Position numbers and translations under genes: made by a program
Assembly: GCA_017428085.1 (NCBI GenBank)
Contig: JAFRRP010000039.1
Coordinates: 1 to 64,000 of the forward strand
DNA from: Clostridia bacterium
GTDB taxonomy: Bacteria; Bacillota; Clostridia; Oscillospirales; Acutalibacteraceae
Length of the DNA stretch: 64,000 nucleotides
Direction: 5' to 3'
The notes under the pieces: generated by a model
What the model was told of the DNA's origin: nothing
The model's database searches: none
The model's input: only the letters and a program-made list of their open reading frames with translations
Shown here: piece after piece, positions 14,957 to 22,600 of the stretch
How positions within the stretch are numbered: the first letter of the stretch is position 1
Layout: every line of letters starts with the position of its first letter

Positions 14957-15811
14957 ATGGAAATCACCAAAAATGCAAAAATACTGATCGTCGGCACGGG
15001 GCTCATCGGCGGCAGCTACGCCCAGGGGCTGACTGAGGCGGGCTTTGAGGTCGGCGGCGTGGACAAAAAGGAATACAACCTGAACTATTGTCTGGAACGG
15101 GGCTGGCTGGCCCACGGCTCGACCGACCCGAAGCCTGACTACCTCGCGCAGTTCGATATCGTCATTCTGGCGCTGTACCCCCAGCGGGTGTACGACTGGA
15201 TCGTCGGCCACATGGACGCGCTGAAGCCCGGCGCGCTGCTGACCGATACGGCGGGCGTCAAGGGCAGCATCGTGTCGTCCATCCAGTCCGCGCTGCGGCC
15301 GGATCTGGAATTTGTCGGCGCGCACCCCATGGCGGGGCGCGAGCGCGGCGGCATGGAATACGCCGGGGCGGCGATTTTCAAAGGCGCGAATTTCATCGTC
15401 ACGCCCACGGAGAAAAACACGCCCGCCGGGATCGGGACGGCGGCGGAGATCGGCAGGGCGCTGGGCTTTAAGCAGATCGTGACCCTGTCCCCGGCGGAAC
15501 ACGACGAGATGATCGCCTTTTTGTCCCAGATGACGCACTGCGTGGCGGTGGCGCTGATGACCTGCAAAGAGTGCGACGGCTTTGAGAAATATTCCGGCGA
15601 CTCCTTCCGGGATCTGACCCGCATCGCCAAGATCGATGAGAAGATGTGGCCCAACCTGTTCGCGCTGAATAAAGAAGAGCTGGTGGCGCAGATGGATCTG
15701 TTCGAGGCGCAGTTCCGCCGCATACGGGATCTTATTCAGAACGACGAAAAAGACAAGCTGCGGGAGATGATGGTCCTCTCCACCCGGCGGCGGGAAAAAT
15801 TCGATTGGTAG
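14957..15811 (+). CDS. tyrA: Prephenate dehydrogenase
   Basis: A 284-residue oxidoreductase converting prephenate to 4-hydroxyphenylpyruvate, the tyrosine branch. The NAD fold opens with KILIVGTGLIGGSYAQGL and uses VDKKEYN after the second strand. GALLTDTAGVKGSIV and VGAHPMAGRERGGMEYA carry the substrate-site residues (the conserved His in HPMAG). There is no chorismate mutase or ACT domain, so mutase activity comes from PheA. ATG 14957 has GGGAGA 5 bp upstream; the frame upstream of it reads repeat DNA. The TAG stop is that of a hairpin repeat. Confidence 0.93.
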   Translation: MEITKNAKILIVGTGLIGGSYAQGLTEAGFEVGGVDKKEYNLNYCLERGWLAHGSTDPKPDYLAQFDIVILALYPQRVYDWIVGHMDALKPGALLTDTAGVKGSIVSSIQSALRPDLEFVGAHPMAGRERGGMEYAGAAIFKGANFIVTPTEKNTPAGIGTAAEIGRALGFKQIVTLSPAEHDEMIAFLSQMTHCVAVALMTCKECDGFEKYSGDSFRDLTRIAKIDEKMWPNLFALNKEELVAQMDLFEAQFRRIRDLIQNDEKDKLREMMVLSTRRREKFDW

Positions 15812-15831
15812 CACGCAGCCTTAGCTGCGTT
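15808..15831 (+). repeat. Hairpin repeat supplying the tyrA stop
   Basis: CGCAGC-CTTA-GCTGCG variant; bases 15809-15811 are the tyrA TAG. AGTCGACAGTC and AGTCGGAAGTC tails follow to about 15868. Confidence 0.8.
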
Positions 15832-15971
15832 TCAGTCGACAGTCATCAGTCGGAAGTCGGAAGTCATTAAGGCGGCAAAGCCGACGGGCGCGCTTGCGCG
15901 CGTCGGTGCGCCGTCTGCGCCGGAGTGATCATAATACGGAGCCGGGGATTCATGGTGCTGCCTTTCAGGTG

Positions 15972-16123
15972 GTAGCGCGGCACCTCAGTGCCGCTTCCGG
16001 CGCAAACAACATATCAGTCGAATCGTTCGGTTAGGATGACTCTTGTTCTGTCGGAATAACGGCCATTATCATCAAAATCCGTTTTCAAGGTTACAATTGT
16101 CAGGCACTGAGGTGCCGCGCTAC
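15972..16123. repeat. REPIN-like inverted pair (152 bp)
   Basis: Forward arm of the GCGGCAC variant at 15972-15995 and inverted arm at 16103-16123, enclosing an AT-rich spacer of 107 bp. The size and arms match the element at 14786, but the spacers differ. Confidence 0.8.
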
Positions 16124-16201
16124 AAATAAAACAAGCCCGAAGAGCTTCCGACTTCCGACTGACGGCTTCCCGCTAAGCAAACATCAGCGCATAATTGTAT
16201 T

Positions 16202-16225
16202 AACGGAGCTGAGGCTCCGTGATAC
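16202..16225 (-). repeat. Single inverted hairpin repeat before the DAHP synthase
   Basis: CGGAGC-TGAG-GCTCCG read on the plus strand, so this copy is inverted relative to most others. It is the last copy seen in the window. Confidence 0.78.
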
Positions 16226-16247
16226 GAAATATAAAGAGGTTACGACG

Positions 16248-17276
16248 ATGAACATGGAATTCAAACGCGAGCTGCCCAACGCAAGGGTAGTGAAGGAGAT
16301 GTACCCCGTCTCCGCGCAGGCGGCGGAGCGGAAACAGGAAAACGACGCCCAGATCCAGGAGATTTTCCGCGGCGAAAGCGACAAATTTGTGCTGGTGATA
16401 GGGCCCTGCTCCGCCGACCGGGAGGACGCGGTGCTGGAGTATATCTCACGGCTGGCGACGCTGCGGGAAAAGGTGAAGGAGAAAATCGTCATCATCCCGC
16501 GCATCTACACCAACAAGCCCCGCACCACCGGCGACGGCTACAAGGGGATGCTGCACCAGCCGGACCCCAACGCCAACCCGGACATGCTCAAGGGCGTCAT
16601 CGCCATCCGCAGGCTTCACCTGCGGGCGCTGGAGGAGACAGGCTTTTCCTGCGCGGACGAGATGCTGTACCCGGAGAACCACCCCTATCTGTCGGACGTG
16701 CTCTCCTACGTGGCGGTGGGGGCCCGTTCCGTGGAAAACCAGCAGCACCGGCTCACCGCCAGCGGGCTGGATATCCCGGTGGGCATGAAGAACCCCACCG
16801 GCGGCGACCTGTCCGTCATGATGAACGCCATCACCGCCGCCCAGCACCCCCACACCTTCGTATATACGGGCTGGGAGGTGACCAGCCGCGGCAACCCGCT
16901 GGCGCACGCCATCCTTCGCGGCAGCACGGACCGCAACGGTCTTACCTCCGCCAACTACCATTATGAGGACCTGATCCGGCTGGATGAGATCTATCAAAAA
17001 AGCGGCCTGCTGAACCCCGGCGTCATCATCGACGCCAACCACGCCAACTCCGGCAAAAAGTGGGACCAGCAGCCCCGCATCGCCAAGGAGATTTTGCACA
17101 GCATGCGGCTTTCTCCCGACGTGCGCCGTCTGGTGCGCGGCCTGATGATCGAATCCTATCTGGAGGACGGCTGCCAGAAGCCCGGCGAAGGCGTGTACGG
17201 CAAATCCATCACCGACCCCTGCCTCGGCTGGGACAAGACCGAACGCCTGATCCTCGATATCGCGGAGCTGGTGTAA
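16248..17276 (+). CDS. aroF: DAHP synthase, class I alpha (AroG/AroF type)
   Basis: A 342-residue enzyme condensing PEP and erythrose 4-phosphate, the first committed step. LVIGPCSADREDAVLEYI, IPRIYTNKPRTTGDGYKGMLHQPDPN, VGARSVENQQHR, GMKNPTGGD, DANHANSGKKWDQQ and SYLEDGCQ are hallmarks of the AroFGH-like class. The N-terminal extension used for feedback control is present (MNMEFKRELPNARVVKEMYP), so aromatic amino-acid inhibition is likely, but the effector cannot be read off. AGAGG lies 9 bp before ATG 16248. It is the last gene of the aromatic cluster. Confidence 0.95.
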   Translation: MNMEFKRELPNARVVKEMYPVSAQAAERKQENDAQIQEIFRGESDKFVLVIGPCSADREDAVLEYISRLATLREKVKEKIVIIPRIYTNKPRTTGDGYKGMLHQPDPNANPDMLKGVIAIRRLHLRALEETGFSCADEMLYPENHPYLSDVLSYVAVGARSVENQQHRLTASGLDIPVGMKNPTGGDLSVMMNAITAAQHPHTFVYTGWEVTSRGNPLAHAILRGSTDRNGLTSANYHYEDLIRLDEIYQKSGLLNPGVIIDANHANSGKKWDQQPRIAKEILHSMRLSPDVRRLVRGLMIESYLEDGCQKPGEGVYGKSITDPCLGWDKTERLILDIAELV

Positions 17277-17309
17277 TCATCCGTTTGCAATAACCCAGGT
17301 GCTTCCGCA

Positions 17310-17338
17310 TTGACAAAGTTCGCATTATTTGATAGAAT
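17310..17338 (+). promoter_or_regulatory. Sigma-A promoter for the first envelope operon
   Basis: TTGACA (17310-17315) and TAGAAT (17333-17338) with a 17-bp spacer. The first gene starts at 17523, so the leader is about 180 nt; no terminator hairpin was recognised between aroF and this promoter. Confidence 0.72.
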
Positions 17339-17522
17339 AGCAATAGTTTTTCTGCAGTTTGGCAGGAAATTGAGATGGTTCAAAGACTGTTTTTTTTGAT
17401 GGCAATTGTGTGAATAATCATCTTTTTGTCGTGCGCTGTCGTTGGAACGGTATGCGGGGACGTTGTTTTTCGGTCATGTTGGGAGCCAGCCTCAACAGAC
17501 ATAACGCTTCGGGAGGTATTTT

Positions 17523-18470
17523 ATGAAACCGGTATTGTGGATCGTATCCCCGTGCTACAACAGCACAGATGTTTTGCCGGATACCGTGCCAAGATTTTTG
17601 AAAAAACTTGGCGACCTTGTCGCCTGCGGGAGCATATCCGAAGAAAGCCGCCTGCTTCTTCTGGATGACGGCTCTCGTGACGGGACCTGGGATATGATAT
17701 TGCGGTTCCGTTCTGAAAATGCAAGGATCGCCGCAGTGAAGCTTGCGCACAATTCGGGAGAGCAGAACGCCTATCTTGCCGGGTTGTTTGTCGCTGCGGA
17801 CCATGCAGACGTGATCGTTTCCATGGATTGCGATCTTCAGGATGACCTGGAGATCCTCGACGATATGCTTCGCCATTATGCCGACGGCTGCGATATCGTT
17901 TACGGCGTACGGAGCGACAGAAGCGCCGACACGCCTTTATACCGCTTCCTGTCCGGCGGTTTCTATAAAGTGATGAAGTTGTGCAAAACGGAACTCGTAG
18001 AGCAGAATTCACAGTACCGTGCCATGTCGAAAAGGGCGGTGAAAATGCTGCAGGAATTTGGGGAAAACGAAGTGTTTTTGCCGGCTCTCGTTCCCCTTCT
18101 CGGGCTGAAAAGCGCCGTGGTGCCGTATGTTCGCCAGGAAAGGCCCGCAGGGGATTCCGGCTACTCGTTCGGCAGACTGTTCCGGCTTGCTTTTTCCGCC
18201 ATCAAATCGTATTCCTTCGCCCCTGTGGGGATCATAACGGCTCTCGCACTGCTTTCCGCCGTGATCACCGCAGTTTGCTTCATTGTTTTCGCGGTTGTTT
18301 CACTCCGCAGCGGCGAGTTCGACCGTTTTTCTCTGCTTATGACGTCTGTCTGGGGCATCGGCACGTTTCTGCTTGCATCGGCAAGGCTGATCGCCGGATA
18401 TCTCTGCTCAGTCTGCAGGGAAACAAAAAAACGTCCGAGATATCAGATCGACATAAGTCTGCTGGACTGA
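17523..18470 (+). CDS. GtrB-like polyprenyl-phosphate glycosyltransferase (GT2)
   Basis: A 315-residue family 2 glycosyltransferase of the GtrB/DPMS-like group, which moves a sugar from a nucleotide donor to a polyprenyl phosphate on the inner membrane face. WIVSPCYNSTDVLPDT opens the GT-A fold, LLLDDGSRDGTW and SMDCDLQDD carry the metal-binding acidic residues, and SQYRAMSKRAVKML fits the acceptor region. Two hydrophobic helices lie near residues 230-255 and 275-300. GGGAGG lies 5 bp before ATG 17523. It heads a probable operon with the GT-C-like gene 25 bp downstream and the DUF362 gene, which makes it a natural donor supplier for the GT-C family. Confidence 0.88.
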   Translation: MKPVLWIVSPCYNSTDVLPDTVPRFLKKLGDLVACGSISEESRLLLLDDGSRDGTWDMILRFRSENARIAAVKLAHNSGEQNAYLAGLFVAADHADVIVSMDCDLQDDLEILDDMLRHYADGCDIVYGVRSDRSADTPLYRFLSGGFYKVMKLCKTELVEQNSQYRAMSKRAVKMLQEFGENEVFLPALVPLLGLKSAVVPYVRQERPAGDSGYSFGRLFRLAFSAIKSYSFAPVGIITALALLSAVITAVCFIVFAVVSLRSGEFDRFSLLMTSVWGIGTFLLASARLIAGYLCSVCRETKKRPRYQIDISLLD

Positions 18471-18495
18471 CGTATTCATTCTGCGAGAGAGAAGT

Positions 18496-20361
18496 ATGCT
18501 TTCCGAAAACGTTTTCATCAAAAAACTCTGTAAAAACGAGAAACGCGTATGTGACGCCGCCTTCGCGTTTATGCTCGTTTTTTTTGTCCTGTACTTTATA
18601 GCAAGGGCGCAGAAGGGCATAAATACCATCGACGAAAGCTTTTACTATACGATCCCGCACAGGTTCTTTTCCGGCGACAGACTGATCGTTGACGAATGGC
18701 ACGTTTCGCAGTTTTCGGGGATCCTGCAATATCTGCCGTATTGTGTTTTTCGGTGGATAAACGGTTCCAACGATGGCGTTATCCTGTTTTTCCGGTATTT
18801 TTTCACCGTCGCCCATTGCCTTGTGGCGTCGGCGGTCTATTTCGCCCTGCGAAAAAAACGCCCCGCGGCGGCGCTTGTTTCTTCCTTTGTTTACACAGCC
18901 TATGTCCCTCTGTACATTCTTTCGGCAGATTATTATACACTTGCCATCGCTTTTTCGGTGTTGTTCTGTCTTCTGTTTTTTGTCAATGAACGCAAAAGCG
19001 CCTTGAAATATGTGCTGTGCGGCGTGCTGTTTTCGTGCGCGGTGCTTGCGGAGCCCCTTATCTCCCTGATATATGTCGGCTATTCCGCCGTCCTTCTCGT
19101 TTTTTGCGTCAGGAAAAAAACAGTAAGATATGCTTCCCCGAAGTACGGCTTTTTCGCCGACACGCGCGTATGGCTGTTCTTGAGCGTCGGTATCGTTCTC
19201 AGCGCCGCCGCTTTGCTGATCCCGTATTTCATATGCGTTCCTTTTGGTGATTTTTGCCGAACGGTTCCCTTCCTTTTCGGGGATTCCGAATACAACTTCG
19301 GTGCTTCCGGCAATATCATTGAGCTGTCGAGACTGTCAAGGATCGTGAAAGCGTATTCCCCCTTGGCTATCGTTCTTTGCGCCGTTTTGGCTGTTTTTCT
19401 GGTCGCAAAGAGAAAAAATATCGACAAAATGCGCCATGCTGTTCTTTCCCTTCTCGCCGCGGCATATGCGGCCGTTACCGTCTATTATCTTTGTTTCTGC
19501 TTTTTTTTCGACCGTCTCGGTTTTCATTATCAGCCCGTACTGCTTCAGTTCATCGCCGGACTGCTGCTTCTGACGTTGGAAAAAAGAGACGCCCGGCTTG
19601 TTTCGGTGTGGGTATTCGGATTGTGCTTCTCGGTGCTTGTCGATATCTCCTCCGCGACCACCGTCGCCAACACCATCGGTTTCGGCAGCATTATTTCCAA
19701 TACGGCGTCCGTAACGATCGTGTTTTCTGCCTGCGCTAGGGAAGTATTTGTCCCGCGCGTCACAGAGAAAAGAAAGAAAAAGACCTCTGCCGGAAAAGCG
19801 GAGACGTTCCTCGAAAAGCATGCCGCGTTCTTTGCGCGCACGGGCAAAGCCGCGTTCGCCGTGTTTATGTGTACGCTTATTGTAAGTGAAGTCTGCTTGC
19901 TTATCGAGCAGCAGCGTTTCAATGCCGTGGAGGGTTATTACTGTAAAAGCGAGCAACCGCTTGATACCGTGCTGGAAACGGGACCGTACAAGGGGATCAG
20001 GACGACGTCGGATATCTCAGAAAAATACGCCGCCTATCTGGAAGATCTCGACAGCATCCGTGAGGAATACGACGCGGCGATATGTATCGTCGGGCTGCAG
20101 CCGTGGCAGTATCTTTATCTGGATCTGCCCTACGGGACCTACTCCACGTGGTTCGTGGGAGCCGACTTCGCGGAGCGCAATTGGCAATACTGGTTGCTGC
20201 ATCCGGAAAAAACCCCCGCATTCTTTTATCTGCCGTATTACAGCAGCTATAATTGGGAAAAGGACGAAAAAACGTTTGAAGCAAGGCAGCGAGATCTGAA
20301 TGAGATGTTCTCTCTTTCCCGCACGGAGGGGAAGGCCGGATACATCTTTTATGTCAAGTAA
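18496..20361 (+). CDS. GT-C-like polytopic membrane protein, paralog A
   Basis: 621 residues, one of eleven paralogs. A first membrane helix (about 19-38) is followed by an extracytoplasmic loop with the acidic pair DE (46-47), GD (60-61), DEWH (66-69) and R100. This layout recalls ArnT/PMT-type GT-C glycosyltransferases, where a loop-1 acidic residue is catalytic. About ten more hydrophobic segments follow to residue 475. The C-terminal 128 residues begin ETGPYKGIRTT and contain QYLYLDLPYGTYSTWF and LLHPEKTPAFFYLP, shared by the whole family. Glycosyl transfer from a lipid-linked sugar is inferred. It follows a GtrB-like gene by 25 bp. Confidence 0.8.
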   Translation: MLSENVFIKKLCKNEKRVCDAAFAFMLVFFVLYFIARAQKGINTIDESFYYTIPHRFFSGDRLIVDEWHVSQFSGILQYLPYCVFRWINGSNDGVILFFRYFFTVAHCLVASAVYFALRKKRPAAALVSSFVYTAYVPLYILSADYYTLAIAFSVLFCLLFFVNERKSALKYVLCGVLFSCAVLAEPLISLIYVGYSAVLLVFCVRKKTVRYASPKYGFFADTRVWLFLSVGIVLSAAALLIPYFICVPFGDFCRTVPFLFGDSEYNFGASGNIIELSRLSRIVKAYSPLAIVLCAVLAVFLVAKRKNIDKMRHAVLSLLAAAYAAVTVYYLCFCFFFDRLGFHYQPVLLQFIAGLLLLTLEKRDARLVSVWVFGLCFSVLVDISSATTVANTIGFGSIISNTASVTIVFSACAREVFVPRVTEKRKKKTSAGKAETFLEKHAAFFARTGKAAFAVFMCTLIVSEVCLLIEQQRFNAVEGYYCKSEQPLDTVLETGPYKGIRTTSDISEKYAAYLEDLDSIREEYDAAICIVGLQPWQYLYLDLPYGTYSTWFVGADFAERNWQYWLLHPEKTPAFFYLPYYSSYNWEKDEKTFEARQRDLNEMFSLSRTEGKAGYIFYVK

Positions 20362-20455
20362 TGAAAAACGACGTCTTCGATGCCGATATGACTGCCGAAG
20401 CCAACTCCGGAACGGCTGTAAGCGACAGTGAATTCTTGAAACAGGACGGGACGAT

Positions 20456-21628
20456 ATGACAGAGCAAAAAGATGATGCTTTCTATCTGCAAACGTTGGAA
20501 TGTGTGCCGACGTACGACGTTGACGCTGTTCGGAACGCGGTGGATGAGCAGCTGACGTTTCTGAGAATCGAAGAAGACGTCGCCCCGGAGATGAAAGTGT
20601 TGATCAAACCGAATCTGGTGGGGGATTATCATCCGTACTTTGCAACAACGACACATCCCGTGGTCGTAGAGGCGATTGCGGATTGGTTGATCCGGCACGG
20701 CTGCCGTAACGTGTGTATCGCGGACAGCCCCGCCGGAGCTGTGAGTACGATGTCCAATTTTGATTACGACCGTTTTTATCAAAAGGTGGGATATGATCAT
20801 CTTGAGCGCAAAGGCATTCAATTGAACAGAGATACGGGTTGGGGCGAAAGGCGATCGCCGGAAGGCTGCAAAAACAAATCCTTCCACCTGTTGAACGCTG
20901 TGTTGAACGCGGATTATATCATCAACGTTCCCAAACTGAAAACGCATAATACGACGACCGTCTCGTTCGGCATCAAGAATCTGTTTGGTTGTGTGCCGGA
21001 TATTCAAAAGCCTGTTTTTCACGCCAGGTATCCCCGGCAAAAGGATTTCTGCAATATGCTCGTTGAGCTTGCAATGACGGTCAAGCCGTCGCTGACGGTC
21101 GTTGACGGAATAGAGATCATGGAAGGGAACGGACCTGTCGCGGGGGAAAAAAGAAATCTCGGTATGTTGTTCGCGGCAAAGGACGTGTTTTCTCAGGACC
21201 GGGTCCTGGCAGAGCTGCTCGGTGTGCCTCCCGACAAAATCGGTATGATACAGGCGGCAGAACAAAAGGGGTTGCTTCACAGTCCGGTCGTCGCCAGCCG
21301 CACCTTCGTTGAAAACACGCCGATCCCTCCCCTGAAGCTACCGGACGTAAAGACTTCGCATACAGTAAAAGAAAGACTGGCGGCCGCATATCATGTGTTG
21401 GCAAAAAAAGGGGAGAAAGCGATCCTGACGGTTCAGCCGACACATGTTCCTCAGAATTGCGATCTTTGTCTGCGATGTGTCAATTCCTGTCCCGTTCACG
21501 CTATTTCCGCAGAGAACGGGAAGATCGCGTTTCAGTACGACAAATGTATCGGCTGCCTTTGCTGCCATGAAACATGCTCCAATCACGCGATCGGGACGCA
21601 GAAACAGCTTAAAATGAAAAAAAATTGA
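20456..21628 (+). CDS. DUF362 protein with two [4Fe-4S] clusters
   Basis: A 390-residue protein. Residues of about 45-300 are a DUF362 domain (MKVLIKPNLVG, HPVVVEAIADWLIRHG, INVPKLKTHNTTTVSFGIKNLFGCVPD, VVDGIEIMEGNGPVAG). The C-terminus is a two-cluster ferredoxin: CDLCLRCVNSCPVHAI and CIGCLCCHETCSNHAI, each C-x2-C-x2-C-x3-C. DUF362 proteins are cytosolic and of unknown function. It lies 94 bp after paralog A and is probably co-transcribed, so it may pass electrons to the radical SAM enzymes of this island; that is inference. A terminator for the opposite operon lies 12 bp past its stop. Confidence 0.88.
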   Translation: MTEQKDDAFYLQTLECVPTYDVDAVRNAVDEQLTFLRIEEDVAPEMKVLIKPNLVGDYHPYFATTTHPVVVEAIADWLIRHGCRNVCIADSPAGAVSTMSNFDYDRFYQKVGYDHLERKGIQLNRDTGWGERRSPEGCKNKSFHLLNAVLNADYIINVPKLKTHNTTTVSFGIKNLFGCVPDIQKPVFHARYPRQKDFCNMLVELAMTVKPSLTVVDGIEIMEGNGPVAGEKRNLGMLFAAKDVFSQDRVLAELLGVPPDKIGMIQAAEQKGLLHSPVVASRTFVENTPIPPLKLPDVKTSHTVKERLAAAYHVLAKKGEKAILTVQPTHVPQNCDLCLRCVNSCPVHAISAENGKIAFQYDKCIGCLCCHETCSNHAIGTQKQLKMKKN

Positions 21629-21640
21629 CAGAAAAAAACC

Positions 21641-21671
21641 AATTCCTTCGGCGCCGTTCACCGAAGGAATT
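21641..21671 (-). terminator. Rho-independent terminator between convergent operons
   Basis: AATTCCTTCGG pairs with CCGAAGGAATT (11 bp) across a 9-nt loop. On the minus strand the hairpin is followed by GGTTTTTTTC, so it mainly ends the GT2 operon; it may also slow the DUF362 transcript. Confidence 0.82.
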
Positions 21672-21748
21672 ATTTGTTGTTGACATAATGAGAATCGCCG
21701 TTCATTTTCTGCCGCCGAAGGCGCACGGTTTTTATCAACGGCCCTGTT

Positions 21749-22591
21749 TCAGGTCTGTTCTTTTATAAAAAGAGAGGGGGCGATCTTTTTTGGGGGAGTG
21801 GCCCGTATGATCAGAGCCTGTTTTAGATATCCGATCTTGCAAAGCGCGGAATTGCGCGATACGCCCTGCGCTCTCCCGTAACAGTCGGCGGGCACTTCGA
21901 TATACCGGCAGCCGAGCCGCATAGGACGAAGCACCAGCTCGATGAGAAAGGCATAGCCGTCCTCTTTCCAGCGAATGCTTTTCAGTATCTTTGAAGGCGC
22001 GATCTGCCCCGCGTCGGTCATGTCGGTACAGCGGTTGCCGTATAGGGCTTTGAGAAATACCTGCGCAAGACTGTTAAAAAGGTACCGGACTTTGCTGTAG
22101 TTGTGAAAACTGTCACGGGTCATCCTGCGGGAGAATTTACAAATGGCTTCGGGGTTTACCTTTACTATTTCTATCATACCCGGAACGACAGAAAAATCAT
22201 GCGACCAGTCGGCGTCAGTCATCATGACATGGGAGGAGGTCACTCCGGCGAGCGCCTGTTTTGCTCCCGCGCCGAACCCGCGTTTTTCCTGTCGCAGCAA
22301 AGTCACCGGCACCGCGGCATAGGTATCGCGAAGTCCTTCTGCTGTTGTAAGGCACTCGTCGGTCACAAAGTCAGGATATACTATGACGATTTCTGACAGG
22401 TCCTCTTTTTTGCAGCCTTCAACGAACGTGGTCACTGTGCGAACGAGCGAATCTGTTTCGTTGGTGGCAAAAATGATCAGCGTCAGCCCGGTAAATGCAT
22501 AATCGCTCAAAGGCCGCCCGCTTTTGTCGCTCGAATCGGTCGCGGTCACAGGCGCATCGCTGTGATGTACAGAATCAATCTTTTTTTTCAT
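21749..22591 (-). CDS. Family 2 glycosyltransferase
   Basis: A 280-residue GT-A enzyme: FTGLTLIIFATNETDSLVRTV at the N-terminal strand, KRGFGAGAKQALAGV, and the DxD-type MTDADWSHDF. FLKALYGNRCTDMTDAGQIAPSKIL resembles the acceptor region of dolichol-phosphate mannosyltransferase-like proteins. It lacks the C-terminal membrane helices of the two GtrB-like enzymes, so it is probably soluble or peripheral. It starts 9 bp after the radical SAM gene at 22601 without a clear ribosome site, indicating coupling. The first 30 residues are polar and low in conservation; the true start could be later. Confidence 0.85.
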   Translation of the reverse strand: MKKKIDSVHHSDAPVTATDSSDKSGRPLSDYAFTGLTLIIFATNETDSLVRTVTTFVEGCKKEDLSEIVIVYPDFVTDECLTTAEGLRDTYAAVPVTLLRQEKRGFGAGAKQALAGVTSSHVMMTDADWSHDFSVVPGMIEIVKVNPEAICKFSRRMTRDSFHNYSKVRYLFNSLAQVFLKALYGNRCTDMTDAGQIAPSKILKSIRWKEDGYAFLIELVLRPMRLGCRYIEVPADCYGRAQGVSRNSALCKIGYLKQALIIRATPPKKIAPSLFIKEQT

Positions 22592-22600
22592 GGCAATAGC

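Larger units (their letters stand above)
15812..16247. other. 436-bp gap before the DAHP synthase, mostly repeats
   Basis: Apart from the repeats listed separately, it has a GGCGCGCTTGCGCGCGTC-type GC palindrome near 15890 and inverted AGTCGGAAG tails at about 16145-16165. No coding frame or riboswitch was recognised. Confidence 0.6.

Noticed and set aside
958-16225. CRISPR array made of the hairpin repeats
   Set aside because: Copies are scattered over 15 kb, in both orientations, with no regular spacers and no cas genes.
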